A stretch of DNA of 41,649 nucleotides from Bacteroides sp. UBA939 (GCF_002293435.1 NZ_DBDF01000161.1:19465-61113); one strand, 5' to 3'; counted from the first letter of the stretch, positions 25,701 through 34,547 are shown. Program-made: numbers and translations. Notes: generated by a model not told the origin, from the letters alone.

Positions 25701-26102
25701 GAACTGGACGAACTGAAACATTCGGTACAGAATGCAAGTTACGAACAGAAAGATCCGTTGTTGATTTATAAACTGGAGTCGGTAAATCTATTCGACAGTA
25801 TGGTGGATAAAATCAATAATCAGACAATATCTATCCTGATGCGCGGACAAATTCCTGTGCAAGAACCTCAAGATATACGTCGGGCTGCTCCTGAAAAGAA
25901 GCAGGATATGAGCAAATATCGTGAACAGAAGCAAGATCTGAATGAACTGAATGACCCGAATCAGCAGGCTGCTGCCCAGCAAGACACACGCGAAGCAGTA
26001 AAACGTGAGCCGATTCGTTCTGAAAAAACAGTAGGACGTAATGACCCATGCCCTTGCGGAAGTGGTAAGAAGTACAAGAACTGTCACGGAAAGAACATTT
26101 GA
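22797..26102 (+). CDS. secA: Preprotein translocase ATPase SecA
   Basis: SecA is the motor that pushes unfolded preproteins through SecYEG. The protein has 1101 residues. Walker A MATGEGKT is at 190-197, the DEVD box near 298, the GTNNEFGFDYLRDN motif precedes it, and GTERHESRRVDRQLRGRSGRQGDPG stands in the second nucleotide fold (shown here in part: RRVDRQLRGRSGRQGD). The zinc tail CPCGSGKKYKNCHG is at 1085-1098. It is about 200 residues longer than E. coli SecA. Extra residues lie near 55-165, between the N-terminal helix and Walker A, and near 320-400 in the preprotein cross-linking domain. It is followed by a strong hairpin terminator. Confidence 0.98.
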   Translation: MGFNELISSIFGNKSTRDMKEIQPWVNKIKAVYPEIAELDNDALRAKTEELKAYICNSTTEERIKVEELKAGIESIELEHREEVFVQIDKIEKDILEIYEKVLNEILPVAFSIVKETAKRFSENEEIVVTATDFDRHLAATKDFVRIEDDKAIYQNHWVAGGNEITWNMIHYDVQLFGGVVLHKGKIAEMATGEGKTLVATLPVFLNALTGNGVHVVTVNDYLSKRDSEWMGPLYMFHGLSVDCIDKHQPNSDARRKAYLADITFGTNNEFGFDYLRDNMAISPKDLVQRRHNYAIVDEVDSVLIDDARTPLIISGPVPKGEDQLFEQLRPLVERLVEVQKKLATQYLADAKRLIASDDKKDQEEGFLALFRSHKALPKNKPLIKYLSEQGIKAGMLKTEEIYMEQNNKRMHEATDPLYFVIDEKLNSVDLTDKGVDLITGNSEDSTLFVLPDIAAQLSELENETDLTDEQRLEKKDELMTNYAIKSERVHTINQLLKAYTMFEKDDEYVVIEGQVKIVDEQTGRIMEGRRYSDGLHQAIEAKERVKVEAATQTFATITLQNYFRMYHKLSGMTGTAETEAGELWDIYKLDVVVIPTNRPIARKDMNDRVYKTKREKYKAVIEEIEQLVKAGRPVLVGTTSVEISEMLSKMLAMRKIAHNVLNAKLHQKEADIVATAGMSGTVTIATNMAGRGTDIKLSPEVKAAGGLAIIGTERHESRRVDRQLRGRSGRQGDPGSSVFFVSLEDDLMRLFSSDRIVSVMDRLGFKEGEMIEHKMISNSIERAQKKVEENNFGIRKRLLEYDDVMNKQRTVVYTKRRHALMGERIGMDIVNMIWDRCAVAIEAPDYEDCKMSFLQTLAMEIPFSEEQFRNEKKEKLAEEAFSVAMEQFKRKTERLAQVAYPVIKQVYETQGHMYENILIPITDGKRMYNISCSLKAAYESECKEVVKAFEKSILLHVIDESWKENLRELDELKHSVQNASYEQKDPLLIYKLESVNLFDSMVDKINNQTISILMRGQIPVQEPQDIRRAAPEKKQDMSKYREQKQDLNELNDPNQQAAAQQDTREAVKREPIRSEKTVGRNDPCPCGSGKKYKNCHGKNI

Positions 26103-26108
26103 TAATAG

Positions 26109-26145
26109 ACTCTTTGGCGGAATTTAATATATTCCGCCAAAGAGT
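26109..26145 (+). terminator. Terminator after secA
   Basis: ACTCTTTGGCGGAAT (26109-26123) pairs perfectly over 15 bp with 26131-26145 around a 7-nt loop, beginning 6 bp after the secA stop. The tail is AT-rich but not a clean U run. Confidence 0.8.
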
Positions 26146-26206
26146 ATTGAATATAACTTCCGCATAATAACCAAACCTATACAAAAAGATTCATGTGACC
26201 TTTAAA

Positions 26207-26213
26207 TAAGGAG
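26207..26213 (+). promoter_or_regulatory. Shine-Dalgarno site of the DUF6340 gene
   Basis: AAGGAGA lies 7 nt before the ATG at 26221. A near-perfect Shine-Dalgarno sequence is unusual in this window, where most leaders are simply A-rich, and it supports this start. Confidence 0.6.
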
Positions 26214-26220
26214 AAAGCTT

Positions 26221-27324
26221 ATGACTAAACACTGGAATTTCCTGTTATTCTGTTGCATCTTGTTGTTTGGCGGTTGCCAAAGCGTAGAGCAACTATCCAT
26301 TGACTATATGGTTCCGGCAGAAATCAGTTTTCCTTCTACCCTCAAACGGGTAGCTGTAGTAAATAATATGCCTTCTATTCCGGACAATCAACTGATTGTC
26401 GATGAGCCTAAGGAAAAAGACAAGGCGGAAATAACCCGCCAGACAAAATATTATAATGGTAATCCTCAAATTGTCGTTGAATCATTGGCAGAGGCAATTG
26501 CTCAGGAAAACTATTTTGATTTAGTTGCCATTTGCGACTCCGCCCTACGGGCTAATGATATTATCCTACGCGAAAGCACACTTAGTAAAGAAGAAGTAGA
26601 AGAACTTACCGAAAGTTTGGATGTAGACTTTCTGATCGCCCTGGAAAACATACAGATACGTTCTCTCCGCAAAATAGAATATCAGCCTCAATGGGGCGTT
26701 TACGAAGCAACCTTAGATGCGAAAATTTACCCTACTTTTAAAATATATCTGCCCAAACGAAATGGACCGATGGTAACCATCAACGCTAATGACAGTATAT
26801 TTTGGGAAAGGTTCGGCCAAAGCATGTCCTATACAAGTTCACAGCTTATTGATGACAAAAAGATGCTGGAAGAGGCATCCGAATTTGCAGGTACTATCCC
26901 TGTCAAGCATCTCTTACCCCAATGGAAGACTGTTGACAGATACCTGTTCACAGGCGGTTCAGTAAATATGCGCGACGCCGCCGTTTTTGTTCATGAAGAG
27001 AATTGGGATAGGGCAATCGAACTCTGGAAGCAAACGTATGAGAAAAAGAAGAAAGGAAAGATAAAGATGCATGCCGCCTATAACGTGGCATTAGGATACG
27101 AAATGAAAGACAGCATCAATACTGCGGAAGAATGGGCATTAAAAGCGCAAGAGATAGCATACGATATAGATAAAGTAGACAATAAGAAGAAACAGAATAC
27201 TGTAGACATCAGCGAGGTGCCCAACTACCTTGTTGTTACCCGGTATTTGAACGAATTACAGGAACGAAAAGCCGGATTGATACGATTGGACGTACAAATG
27301 CAGCGATTTAAGAATGATTTTTAG
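26221..27324 (+). CDS. DUF6340 family lipoprotein
   Basis: This is a predicted envelope lipoprotein of 367 residues. The signal peptide ends in lipobox FGGC with Cys19. The mature N-terminus has VEQLSIDYMVPAEISFPSTL and KRVAVVNNMP, typical of this Bacteroidetes family. Residues 110-230 resemble a mixed alpha/beta domain, including VDFLIALENIQIRSLRKIEY. The C-terminal third looks like TPR-type helical repeats (AAVFVHEENWDRAIELWKQ and HAAYNVALGYEMKDSINTAE). It is separated from secA by a terminator. The function is unknown. Confidence 0.8.
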   Translation: MTKHWNFLLFCCILLFGGCQSVEQLSIDYMVPAEISFPSTLKRVAVVNNMPSIPDNQLIVDEPKEKDKAEITRQTKYYNGNPQIVVESLAEAIAQENYFDLVAICDSALRANDIILRESTLSKEEVEELTESLDVDFLIALENIQIRSLRKIEYQPQWGVYEATLDAKIYPTFKIYLPKRNGPMVTINANDSIFWERFGQSMSYTSSQLIDDKKMLEEASEFAGTIPVKHLLPQWKTVDRYLFTGGSVNMRDAAVFVHEENWDRAIELWKQTYEKKKKGKIKMHAAYNVALGYEMKDSINTAEEWALKAQEIAYDIDKVDNKKKQNTVDISEVPNYLVVTRYLNELQERKAGLIRLDVQMQRFKNDF

Positions 27325-27355
27325 TCTAATAATGCGAAGGTTATTATTTTTTTTA

Positions 27356-27363
27356 TACCTTTG
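27356..27363 (+). promoter_or_regulatory. -7 box of the small acidic protein gene
   Basis: TACCTTTG fits TAnnTTTG and lies 27 bp before the ATG at 27391. No -33 box is seen at the expected distance. A GAAAGGAT stretch about 10 nt before the ATG may act in ribosome binding. Confidence 0.45.
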
Positions 27364-27390
27364 AACATTGATTAAGAAAGGATATTTATC

Positions 27391-27837
27391 ATGAAATTGA
27401 GTCAAGCATCATTATCACTATTAGAAACAACCATAAAACAGGCAATCGGTAAGTTCACTTGCGGTTGTGAACAAACTGTTGTAACCGACATTCATCTGCA
27501 AGCCAACCAAAATTCCGGTGAGCTGTTTGTTTTTGATGATGAAGATGAAGAGTTAGCGAATATCACCATCGAAGAGTGGATGACTTATGAAGGGGATGAT
27601 TTCTATGACAGTGTGGAACGTATCCTCTCTTCCCTGCTTAACACAATGAAAAGTCGTGGTACTTTTGACAAACTGACTATCCTGAAACCTTATTCATTTG
27701 TATTGGTAGACGATGAAAAAGAGACAGTCACCGAACTCATGCTGATGGACGACGACACCCTGCTCGTAAACGATGAATTATTGAAAGGGTTGGATGAAGA
27801 ACTGGATACTTTCCTGAAAGAACTATTGGAAAAATAA
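27391..27837 (+). CDS. Small acidic protein of unknown function
   Basis: This is a soluble protein of 148 residues without signal peptide or membrane helix. It is strongly acidic, with Asp/Glu clusters (FDDEDEELANITIEEW, LMLMDDDTLLVNDELL) and only one CGC motif near residue 25. The helix-strand pattern is regular and codon use matches its neighbours, so it is a real gene. I do not recognise the family. It sits 66 bp after the DUF6340 gene and ends at a bidirectional hairpin. Confidence 0.7.
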   Translation: MKLSQASLSLLETTIKQAIGKFTCGCEQTVVTDIHLQANQNSGELFVFDDEDEELANITIEEWMTYEGDDFYDSVERILSSLLNTMKSRGTFDKLTILKPYSFVLVDDEKETVTELMLMDDDTLLVNDELLKGLDEELDTFLKELLEK

Positions 27838-27869
27838 GATATCCCACTTTTCTTTTCATTTTGCAGATA

Positions 27870-27913
27870 CATGATAACGCCGACCTATTATGTTTCCAAT
27901 CAGCGTTATCATG
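27870..27913. terminator. Bidirectional hairpin between converging genes
   Basis: CATGATAACGC (27870-27880) pairs perfectly with GCGTTATCATG (27903-27913) around a 22-nt loop. Both sides are T/A-rich. It lies between the stops of two converging genes and can serve both. Confidence 0.7.
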
Positions 27914-27932
27914 ATTAAATTTATCTCCTTTA

Positions 27933-30900
27933 CTACTTGATACGCACACCAAAGAATTTAGAACGTCCTGTTATGAAGAGGGTGTTTCTATCTTTACCTC
28001 CAAACTGCAAAGTAGAAGGCCGCTCAGGAACTGTTATCATTCCTTTCTTATTTCCGTCCTTATCAAAGATATAAATCTCTCCGTCGGTTATATACAAATT
28101 TCCATCCCGATCTACAGCAGAACCAAACTCCCCTTGTTCTACAAAATATTGCAAATTAGAGAGAGTGCCATCGGCAGCTACATCCATCTTCACCATCCTG
28201 CGATCATACTCATCAGATGTATAGAACAGTTTTCCGGGGTATGCTTCCAATAAAGAAGAACTACGGGATAAATCAAAGTAATGAGGAATAATAGTCTTCC
28301 CATCCGGCGCCAGGAAACACATTTCGGGAACATAAACCGATACTTCATTGAAATCATGGAAATCTCTCCAACGATTGGAAGGGTACAAAGCCTTATAAAC
28401 ATTCTTTACCTCTCCCATAGGGACACGCGGTAACAGGCGAATCGTTTCTTCGGGATTATCCGGATCCATAGAATATACCCTCATGGTATAAGCCGAATTC
28501 CCATAACCACTGAATGAGGTTCCTCTTGTGTCAGGCATCACAGGCATCCGTTCCGGTTTACCGTCAACCAGATAGCCGGCTTGTACATCGTAACGAAACA
28601 ACACCAGCAAGTTATCTTGCGAATCAAAAGCCAGATTGGAAGGCTTCCACGGGAAATCGGCAACCAGCGACAAACTATTCGTTTCGACCGACCATTTGTA
28701 GATGCGGCGCATCCTATGTTCGCAGAAATAGATATTACCCTTACTGTCACGGGTGATACCTTCTATAAATTCAAAATCGGATGCCAATTGGTTGACCTTA
28801 TTCATATCATTGGTCAGTGGTTGCTGATGAGGCTCTTTTCCTGTTACAATCAAACGCGAAAGTTCCCAAGGGCGTATGTTGATATCCTTATTAACGTCAA
28901 AGACTGCAATGTTATTCGTGTACTTTATCTGAGAGTAGTTATGCAAATTCAAGAAGGCCACATTCTCGCAATTACGGATACGGACAGAACTGTGGTAGGG
29001 TGTATTGACACGAATCACGCGGAACATATACAGGTTGGCAAACGTCATATCCTTGCAATCATCCATCTCTATCGGCTGGCAGTCAGAGCTTTCACGACTC
29101 TCTTCCTCTGTCTGCATACAATAGACTTTCCAGTTGGACACTTTACTGAAACGGACTTCATTCCGCACATGATGTTCGATAGACATGGCATAAACACGAC
29201 TGGGGGTATTTGTGTTGTTTGCATAAAAGCCATTGGTCGCATACGTACTCGCAGTCCAGATGTCTTTGAAGGTTCCACCGCCATTATTCGTTACCCATAG
29301 ACTCCAATACTGGTTATCCCATGCCTGGTCCATTCCTAAATCATAGACAGGATTATCGGGAGAACTAATACGGGGAGACCGGTTCCAGGATCCTCCGCCA
29401 CTCTCATTATCACCTGGTTTTGGTTTCCTCAAGCCACCATGTCCGCCTACAAACTTCACATCGTTGATATAAGATTCAGCGCTTGCCATCCACTTCACTC
29501 CTACCGCACGGTAATTGATGCCACCGGTATTAACACCGATACCCACCAACATATTTGCACCTCCGACTGATGACTCCAGCATAGCTTTCGGGCCTCCGAA
29601 ACCACTGAAAGCCGGAGTACTCTCCGCCAAACGGAATTGGGTGCCAAACGGATGTAAGCCTATCAACTTTGTATTCGGCTTCATCTTCAATGTTTCCGAT
29701 ATCAGATACCAGCCTTGGGGAACATAGATATTATCATATTTATCCATAGCTTCCTGAATGGCTTTCGTATCATCTGTCTCGCCATCTCCTTTTGCTCCCA
29801 GTTCGCGAAGGTTTACCCATGTAGCCATTGCCGGTAATGCGGGAATATCCATAAATTGGGCTACCGGCATTTTCTGTACCGGTTCAACGTCCAACAAAGT
29901 CTGATATTGCGGCGTATCCAGAAGGTTGTCCATCTGAAGCCCGTGATCGTATGACTTTACATTATATATTTTATGCGCGACCTTTGTTTCGGTATTGCTC
30001 CGGGTATATTTAGCCAACGTTGGGACATTCTTACAATATACATTGCGGAAAGTGATTTGATTATTACTATTATTCTCATTAGTAATGACTACAGCCGGAC
30101 CACTGATGTTCTCAAAGTAGCTATTCTCCAGGAAAAGTTTATCGCAATAATTAGGATCTATATCAAACACCACCGGAACATTCCTGGCATGCAGATTCAC
30201 CATAGCCAAACCTGACTCTTGACAGCGGAGGGCAGCAATACGCTGACCTTCAAAGTAGGAATCAACCATCATAACAGGCCATCCCGGAGAAGATTTTGTT
30301 GTGTAAATACCATAGTCTCCTCCATAAAAAGCCACATTCTCCATTTCATTTCCGATATCAAACATACCGGCTTTGCCTTTTCCGATATGTATTGCCACAT
30401 AACTAATGAAAGAATGTTGCGCATAATGGGTACGAAGCGCCACTGCATGGGGGTTACCATCTTCTATGCGAAGATTGATATTGGACATTGCACTGTAGAA
30501 AGTACTTGCGCTGGCATCACGGGGAGATTGTCCTTCTTCAACCAAAGCGCCGGTGAACCAAAACATGTATTTGGCTTTGCCTTTGTCTGCAACAACTTCT
30601 TCCTGAAAGCCCGGAGAGTTCTTAGCCAGAATAAATTCAGGACGATTCTTCCCATAACCTATCAAACGAATTGCGGCAGGAATATAAATTGTTTTGCTGA
30701 TTTTGTATTTCCCTTCCGGAATGAAAAGGATACCGAAATTTCTTTCTTTCTTAACTTGGTTAATGGCTGCTTGCAATGCATCAGATACATCTACTTTCCC
30801 ATCAGCCTTTATCGGATAATTCTCAGCCGTGAAGTAAAAAGCCTCCTGATCATCAGGCTTTTGGGAGTAAATGGAATTTAGTTCAACGGCATAGAGCTGC

Positions 30901-30950
30901 GTAGACACCAATCCCAGTAACATAAATAAGGTAATTCGTAACGTCTTCAT
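27933..30950 (-). CDS. Secreted double beta-helix protein with C-terminal beta-propeller
   Basis: This protein of 1005 residues has a signal peptide cleaved after TQLYA (residue 21). Two pectate-lyase-3/GH55-like right-handed beta-helix domains follow, each opening with the same motif: PIKADGKVDVSDALQAAINQ with GILFIPEGKYKISKTIYIP near 45-95, and ELGAKGDGETDDTKAIQEAM with NIYVPQGWYLISETLKM near 380-420. The tandem layout is that of GH55 laminarinases. From about 728 there is an NHL/SMP-30-like propeller (GITRDSKGNIYFCEH, SNLAFDSQDNLLVLF, SAVDRDGNLYITDG). It probably acts on a polysaccharide in the envelope or outside the cell. No SusC/SusD pair is adjacent, and the substrate is unknown. Confidence 0.8.
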   Translation of the reverse strand: MKTLRITLFMLLGLVSTQLYAVELNSIYSQKPDDQEAFYFTAENYPIKADGKVDVSDALQAAINQVKKERNFGILFIPEGKYKISKTIYIPAAIRLIGYGKNRPEFILAKNSPGFQEEVVADKGKAKYMFWFTGALVEEGQSPRDASASTFYSAMSNINLRIEDGNPHAVALRTHYAQHSFISYVAIHIGKGKAGMFDIGNEMENVAFYGGDYGIYTTKSSPGWPVMMVDSYFEGQRIAALRCQESGLAMVNLHARNVPVVFDIDPNYCDKLFLENSYFENISGPAVVITNENNSNNQITFRNVYCKNVPTLAKYTRSNTETKVAHKIYNVKSYDHGLQMDNLLDTPQYQTLLDVEPVQKMPVAQFMDIPALPAMATWVNLRELGAKGDGETDDTKAIQEAMDKYDNIYVPQGWYLISETLKMKPNTKLIGLHPFGTQFRLAESTPAFSGFGGPKAMLESSVGGANMLVGIGVNTGGINYRAVGVKWMASAESYINDVKFVGGHGGLRKPKPGDNESGGGSWNRSPRISSPDNPVYDLGMDQAWDNQYWSLWVTNNGGGTFKDIWTASTYATNGFYANNTNTPSRVYAMSIEHHVRNEVRFSKVSNWKVYCMQTEEESRESSDCQPIEMDDCKDMTFANLYMFRVIRVNTPYHSSVRIRNCENVAFLNLHNYSQIKYTNNIAVFDVNKDINIRPWELSRLIVTGKEPHQQPLTNDMNKVNQLASDFEFIEGITRDSKGNIYFCEHRMRRIYKWSVETNSLSLVADFPWKPSNLAFDSQDNLLVLFRYDVQAGYLVDGKPERMPVMPDTRGTSFSGYGNSAYTMRVYSMDPDNPEETIRLLPRVPMGEVKNVYKALYPSNRWRDFHDFNEVSVYVPEMCFLAPDGKTIIPHYFDLSRSSSLLEAYPGKLFYTSDEYDRRMVKMDVAADGTLSNLQYFVEQGEFGSAVDRDGNLYITDGEIYIFDKDGNKKGMITVPERPSTLQFGGKDRNTLFITGRSKFFGVRIK

Positions 30951-31049
30951 AGTATTACTTTTTTTGTGTTATATAAAAAGAGGGTATGTCAAACATACAC
31001 GGGAGTTCAAGAGGCCGTGTCAAAAGTAAAGTCACTATCAAAAAGATAT

Positions 31050-31128
31050 TTTCATCCGCAGACGACACAGATAACACAGATTAGGTTTTAAATAAATCCG
31101 CGTAATCCTGTGTTATCTGCGGATGAAA
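31050..31128. repeat. Imperfect inverted repeat after valS
   Basis: TTTCATCCGCAGA (31050-31062) matches the complement of 31116-31128, and CAGATAACACAGATTA (31069-31084) matches the complement of 31103-31119 with one extra base. The overlapping arms allow two alternative stems. It begins about 30 bp past the valS stop and may terminate valS or be a dispersed intergenic repeat. Confidence 0.75.
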
Positions 31129-31159
31129 GATAGTAGGCTTAAAACTTCTAAGTCTCAAG

Positions 31160-33793
31160 CTACGCCTTTTTCAACACAGCAATACTTTCTTTCAAAGAAT
31201 TGATAATGCTTTCCGCATCCGCCTGTTTTTTACGCTCCAATTCAAGAACAGCGGCAGGCGCATTATTTACAAACTTTTCGTTGCCCAGTTTCTTCATTAC
31301 ACCTTGCAGGAAACCTTCCTTATGCTTCAGATCGGCTTCCATACGGGCGATTTCGGCTTCCACATCAATCATATTACCCAAAGGTATTGCATATTCAGTT
31401 GTTCCTACCATAAATGAAGCGGCACCTTCCGCTTTTACATCCACGACCTCAATTGCCGTGAGATTACACATCTTCTCAATAACCGAATTAATTGCAGCAA
31501 CCGGATTGTCACCTACAACTTGTAATTCCAACGCCTCTTTTTGAGCTATGTTCTTCTGCAGACGAATAGAACGAACGTTACTGATAACCTCTTTCACGAC
31601 CTCAAACCGCTGAACCGTATCACCATCTACATAAGTATCCATAGATAATGGACACACCATAATACTTTCACCTTCCTCGCGCTCGTACATCTGTTGCCAA
31701 AGTTCTTCAGTAATGAACGGCATGAACGGATGAAGCAGGCGAAGCAAATTATCGAAATAACAAATTGTAGCATTATGAACCGTACGATTTATGCCTTGTC
31801 CGTAAACCGGCTTTATAATTTCAAGATACCATGAAGAAAATTCGTCCCAGAACAGTTTATAAACAGCCATAAGAGCTTCGCTCAAACGATACTTACTGAA
31901 CAGGTCGGCTACTTCGGCAGCAACTTCATTCTGTTTGGATTCAAACCAGGAAATTGCCCAATTTGCCGCTTCGGAAACAGGTTGGCTATCATCAATCGTC
32001 CAGCCGTTTACCAGGCGGAAAGCATTCCATATCTTGTTGCAGAAGTTGCGTCCCTGTTCGCAAAGAGCATCATCGAACAAGATATCATTTCCGGCGGGAG
32101 CCGCCAACATCATACCCATGCGTACACCGTCGGCGCCATATTTTTCTATCAGTTCCAACGGATCGGGAGAGTTGCCGAGTGACTTGGACATCTTACGTCC
32201 CAGCTTATCACGAACAATACCCGTAAAGTACACATTCTTAAAAGGCATCTCTCCTTCATACTCATATCCTGCCATAATCATGCGGGCTACCCAGAAGAAA
32301 ATAATATCCGGACCTGTCACCAAATCACTTGTCGGATAGTAGTATTTGATGTCCTCATTACCCGGATTATTGATTCCATCAAATAAAGAGATAGGCCATA
32401 GCCAGGAAGAGAACCAAGTATCCAGACAATCTTCATCTTGGCGAAGGTCTGCCACCGCCAAAGCAGGATTACCCGTTTTTTCTTTCGCCAGACTTAGGGC
32501 TTCTTCTTCCGTTGCAGCTACCACGTAGCCTCCTTCCGGAAGGAAATATGCCGGAATGCGGTGTCCCCACCACAACTGACGGCTGATACACCAGTCTTTG
32601 ATGTTCTCCATCCAATGGCGATATGTATTCTTATACTTGGGAGGATAGAATTTCAAATCATCATTCATTACGGGCGGCAATGCCATGTCTGCAAAATGCT
32701 GCATCTTCAGGAACCACTGCATGGAAAGTTTCGGTTCGATAACCACATTGGTACGTTCCGAGTAACCCACCTTATTAGTATAGGCTTCCACCTTCTCCAA
32801 CAGACCTGCTGCCTCAAGGTCTTTCTCAATCTGCTTGCGCACATCAAAACGATCCATGCCGATGTAAAGGCAGGCAGCTTCACTCAACGTACCGTTATCA
32901 TTAAAGATATCAATGCTTGGCAAGTTATATTTCTCACCCAACATATAGTCGTTTGCATCATGGGCAGGAGTTACTTTCAGGCAACCTGTACCAAATTCAA
33001 TGTCCACATAGTCGTCTTCAATAACCGGAACAGCGCGATTCACCAATGGAATAATTACTTTCTTGCCTTTCAGCCATTCATTCTTAGGGTCATTGGGATT
33101 GATACACATGGCCGTATCACCCATAATCGTTTCCGGACGGGTAGTAGCCACTACTGCATAGCGCCCTTCCGGGTCACCTTCTACTTTATAACGCAGGTAA
33201 TACAGCTTGCCATGCTCTTCTTTATAGATTACTTCTTCATCAGAAAGTGCAGTCAAGGCTTTCGGATCCCAGTTTACCATACGTACACCACGGTAAATCA
33301 ATCCTTTGTTGTATAAATCTACAAAGACCTTGAGCACGCTTTCACTACGTTTTTCATCCATAGTAAAAGCTGTACGGCTCCAATCACAAGAAGCGCCAAG
33401 TTTTCGGAGTTGTTTCAGGATTATACCACCATGTTCGTCTGTCCATTCCCAAGCATGCTTCAGGAACTCATCACGGGTAAGATCCGTCTTCTTAATACCT
33501 TGTGCGGCAAGTTTATTTACTACTTTAGCTTCAGTTGCAATAGAGGCATGGTCAGTACCCGGTACCCAGCAGGCATTCTTACCTTCCATGCGGGCACGGC
33601 GTACCAGAATATCTTGAATGGTATTATTAAGCATGTGTCCCATGTGCAACACACCAGTGACGTTAGGGGGAGGGATGACGACGGTATAAGGCTCACGACC
33701 ATCGGGTTTTGAACTGAATAATTTGTGGTTCAACCAGTATTGATACCACTTTCCCTCTACATCAGCAGGGTTGTACTTAGTTGCTAATTCCAT
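31160..33793 (-). CDS. valS: Valine--tRNA ligase
   Basis: This class I aminoacyl-tRNA synthetase charges tRNA-Val and edits threonine. The protein has 877 residues, a normal length for ValS. The HIGH-type motif is HMGH at 50-53 within PPPNVTGVLHMGHMLNNTIQ. The editing domain carries TTRPETIMGDTA near 215. The KMSKS motif is GRKMSKSLGNSPDPLELI near 532. The last 70 residues form the ValS coiled-coil arm (MIDVEAEIARMEADLKHKEG). It is monocistronic, and a TAATTTTG -7 box lies about 45 bp upstream. Confidence 0.98.
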   Translation of the reverse strand: MELATKYNPADVEGKWYQYWLNHKLFSSKPDGREPYTVVIPPPNVTGVLHMGHMLNNTIQDILVRRARMEGKNACWVPGTDHASIATEAKVVNKLAAQGIKKTDLTRDEFLKHAWEWTDEHGGIILKQLRKLGASCDWSRTAFTMDEKRSESVLKVFVDLYNKGLIYRGVRMVNWDPKALTALSDEEVIYKEEHGKLYYLRYKVEGDPEGRYAVVATTRPETIMGDTAMCINPNDPKNEWLKGKKVIIPLVNRAVPVIEDDYVDIEFGTGCLKVTPAHDANDYMLGEKYNLPSIDIFNDNGTLSEAACLYIGMDRFDVRKQIEKDLEAAGLLEKVEAYTNKVGYSERTNVVIEPKLSMQWFLKMQHFADMALPPVMNDDLKFYPPKYKNTYRHWMENIKDWCISRQLWWGHRIPAYFLPEGGYVVAATEEEALSLAKEKTGNPALAVADLRQDEDCLDTWFSSWLWPISLFDGINNPGNEDIKYYYPTSDLVTGPDIIFFWVARMIMAGYEYEGEMPFKNVYFTGIVRDKLGRKMSKSLGNSPDPLELIEKYGADGVRMGMMLAAPAGNDILFDDALCEQGRNFCNKIWNAFRLVNGWTIDDSQPVSEAANWAISWFESKQNEVAAEVADLFSKYRLSEALMAVYKLFWDEFSSWYLEIIKPVYGQGINRTVHNATICYFDNLLRLLHPFMPFITEELWQQMYEREEGESIMVCPLSMDTYVDGDTVQRFEVVKEVISNVRSIRLQKNIAQKEALELQVVGDNPVAAINSVIEKMCNLTAIEVVDVKAEGAASFMVGTTEYAIPLGNMIDVEAEIARMEADLKHKEGFLQGVMKKLGNEKFVNNAPAAVLELERKKQADAESIINSLKESIAVLKKA

Positions 33794-33836
33794 ATCTTTA
33801 AATCTGTATATATTAGTGTATTGCGAATAATGGGCG

Positions 33837-33844
33837 CAAAATTA
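33837..33844 (-). promoter_or_regulatory. -7 box of valS
   Basis: The minus strand reads TAATTTTG, fitting TAnnTTTG, 43 bp before the valS ATG and just after the stop of the upstream gene. No -33 box at 19-21 nt was found. Confidence 0.45.
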
Positions 33845-33855
33845 CTAAATTAAAA

Positions 33856-34497
33856 TCAAATGTTGCCACCCTCCGGTGCTTTCTGTGCTGAGAACGACAA
33901 TTTATAACCCTCATAAAGAGCTATTCCATAGAATACGATTGTCATAGAAGCCATATTCTCCACCATCAAGGACTTTATTACACCATAATCGGCATGTAGA
34001 AGAGCTTCCATAAAAGATATTTCATTTTCATCCGCTGCCCAGCCTATGATTGAGAAGAAATCACCCATAATACAGCTCAGTAGAGCCAAAGCAGCGCCAA
34101 TGATACCGAATATAGGACGTATTCCTTTTCCCTGGCGCATCGCTATTCCTACCAGGAAACCAACACCAATGGCCATATAGCCTATCTGATATCCGGTAGA
34201 AATAGATATCAAAGCCCAGGCTACCGCTCCCACAATACACGCCAATGCTCCCAACAATACTGCTTTCGGTAAGTTTTCTTTAGCCAAAAGTTGTTCTCTG
34301 TCCACGTATCCTGAATAATCCTCCGGATTCGGAGTAGGAGCCATTTTTTCTAATTCTTCATCTTTCTGATAACTCTCGCATTCACCCTGAAAAGCAGGGG
34401 CAGATCCAGTACGTTTACAAACTAATCCTCTTCCGTTCACAAAGTCGCGTGAAATACAATTACGACAATAGCGTTCAATGTCATTCTGTTCAATCAT
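33856..34497 (-). CDS. Membrane protein with N-terminal four-Cys motif
   Basis: The protein has 213 residues from the ATG at 34497; a GTG two codons upstream is also possible. The N-terminal 45 residues hold four Cys (11, 14, 27, 40: YCRNCISRDF, GLVCKRTG, GECESYQ), a pattern that could bind zinc or an iron centre. After an acidic linker there are four membrane helices (about 79-100, 105-121, 127-152, 175-197). It is likely an inner-membrane protein with the Cys module in the cytoplasm. I do not recognise the family. It is divergent from the DUF3810 gene. Confidence 0.7.
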   Translation of the reverse strand: MIEQNDIERYCRNCISRDFVNGRGLVCKRTGSAPAFQGECESYQKDEELEKMAPTPNPEDYSGYVDREQLLAKENLPKAVLLGALACIVGAVAWALISISTGYQIGYMAIGVGFLVGIAMRQGKGIRPIFGIIGAALALLSCIMGDFFSIIGWAADENEISFMEALLHADYGVIKSLMVENMASMTIVFYGIALYEGYKLSFSAQKAPEGGNI

Positions 34498-34547
34498 AAC
34501 CACGATGTTTAATATTGTTTCTAAAATGTTAATTAGTAGTTTTTTTG

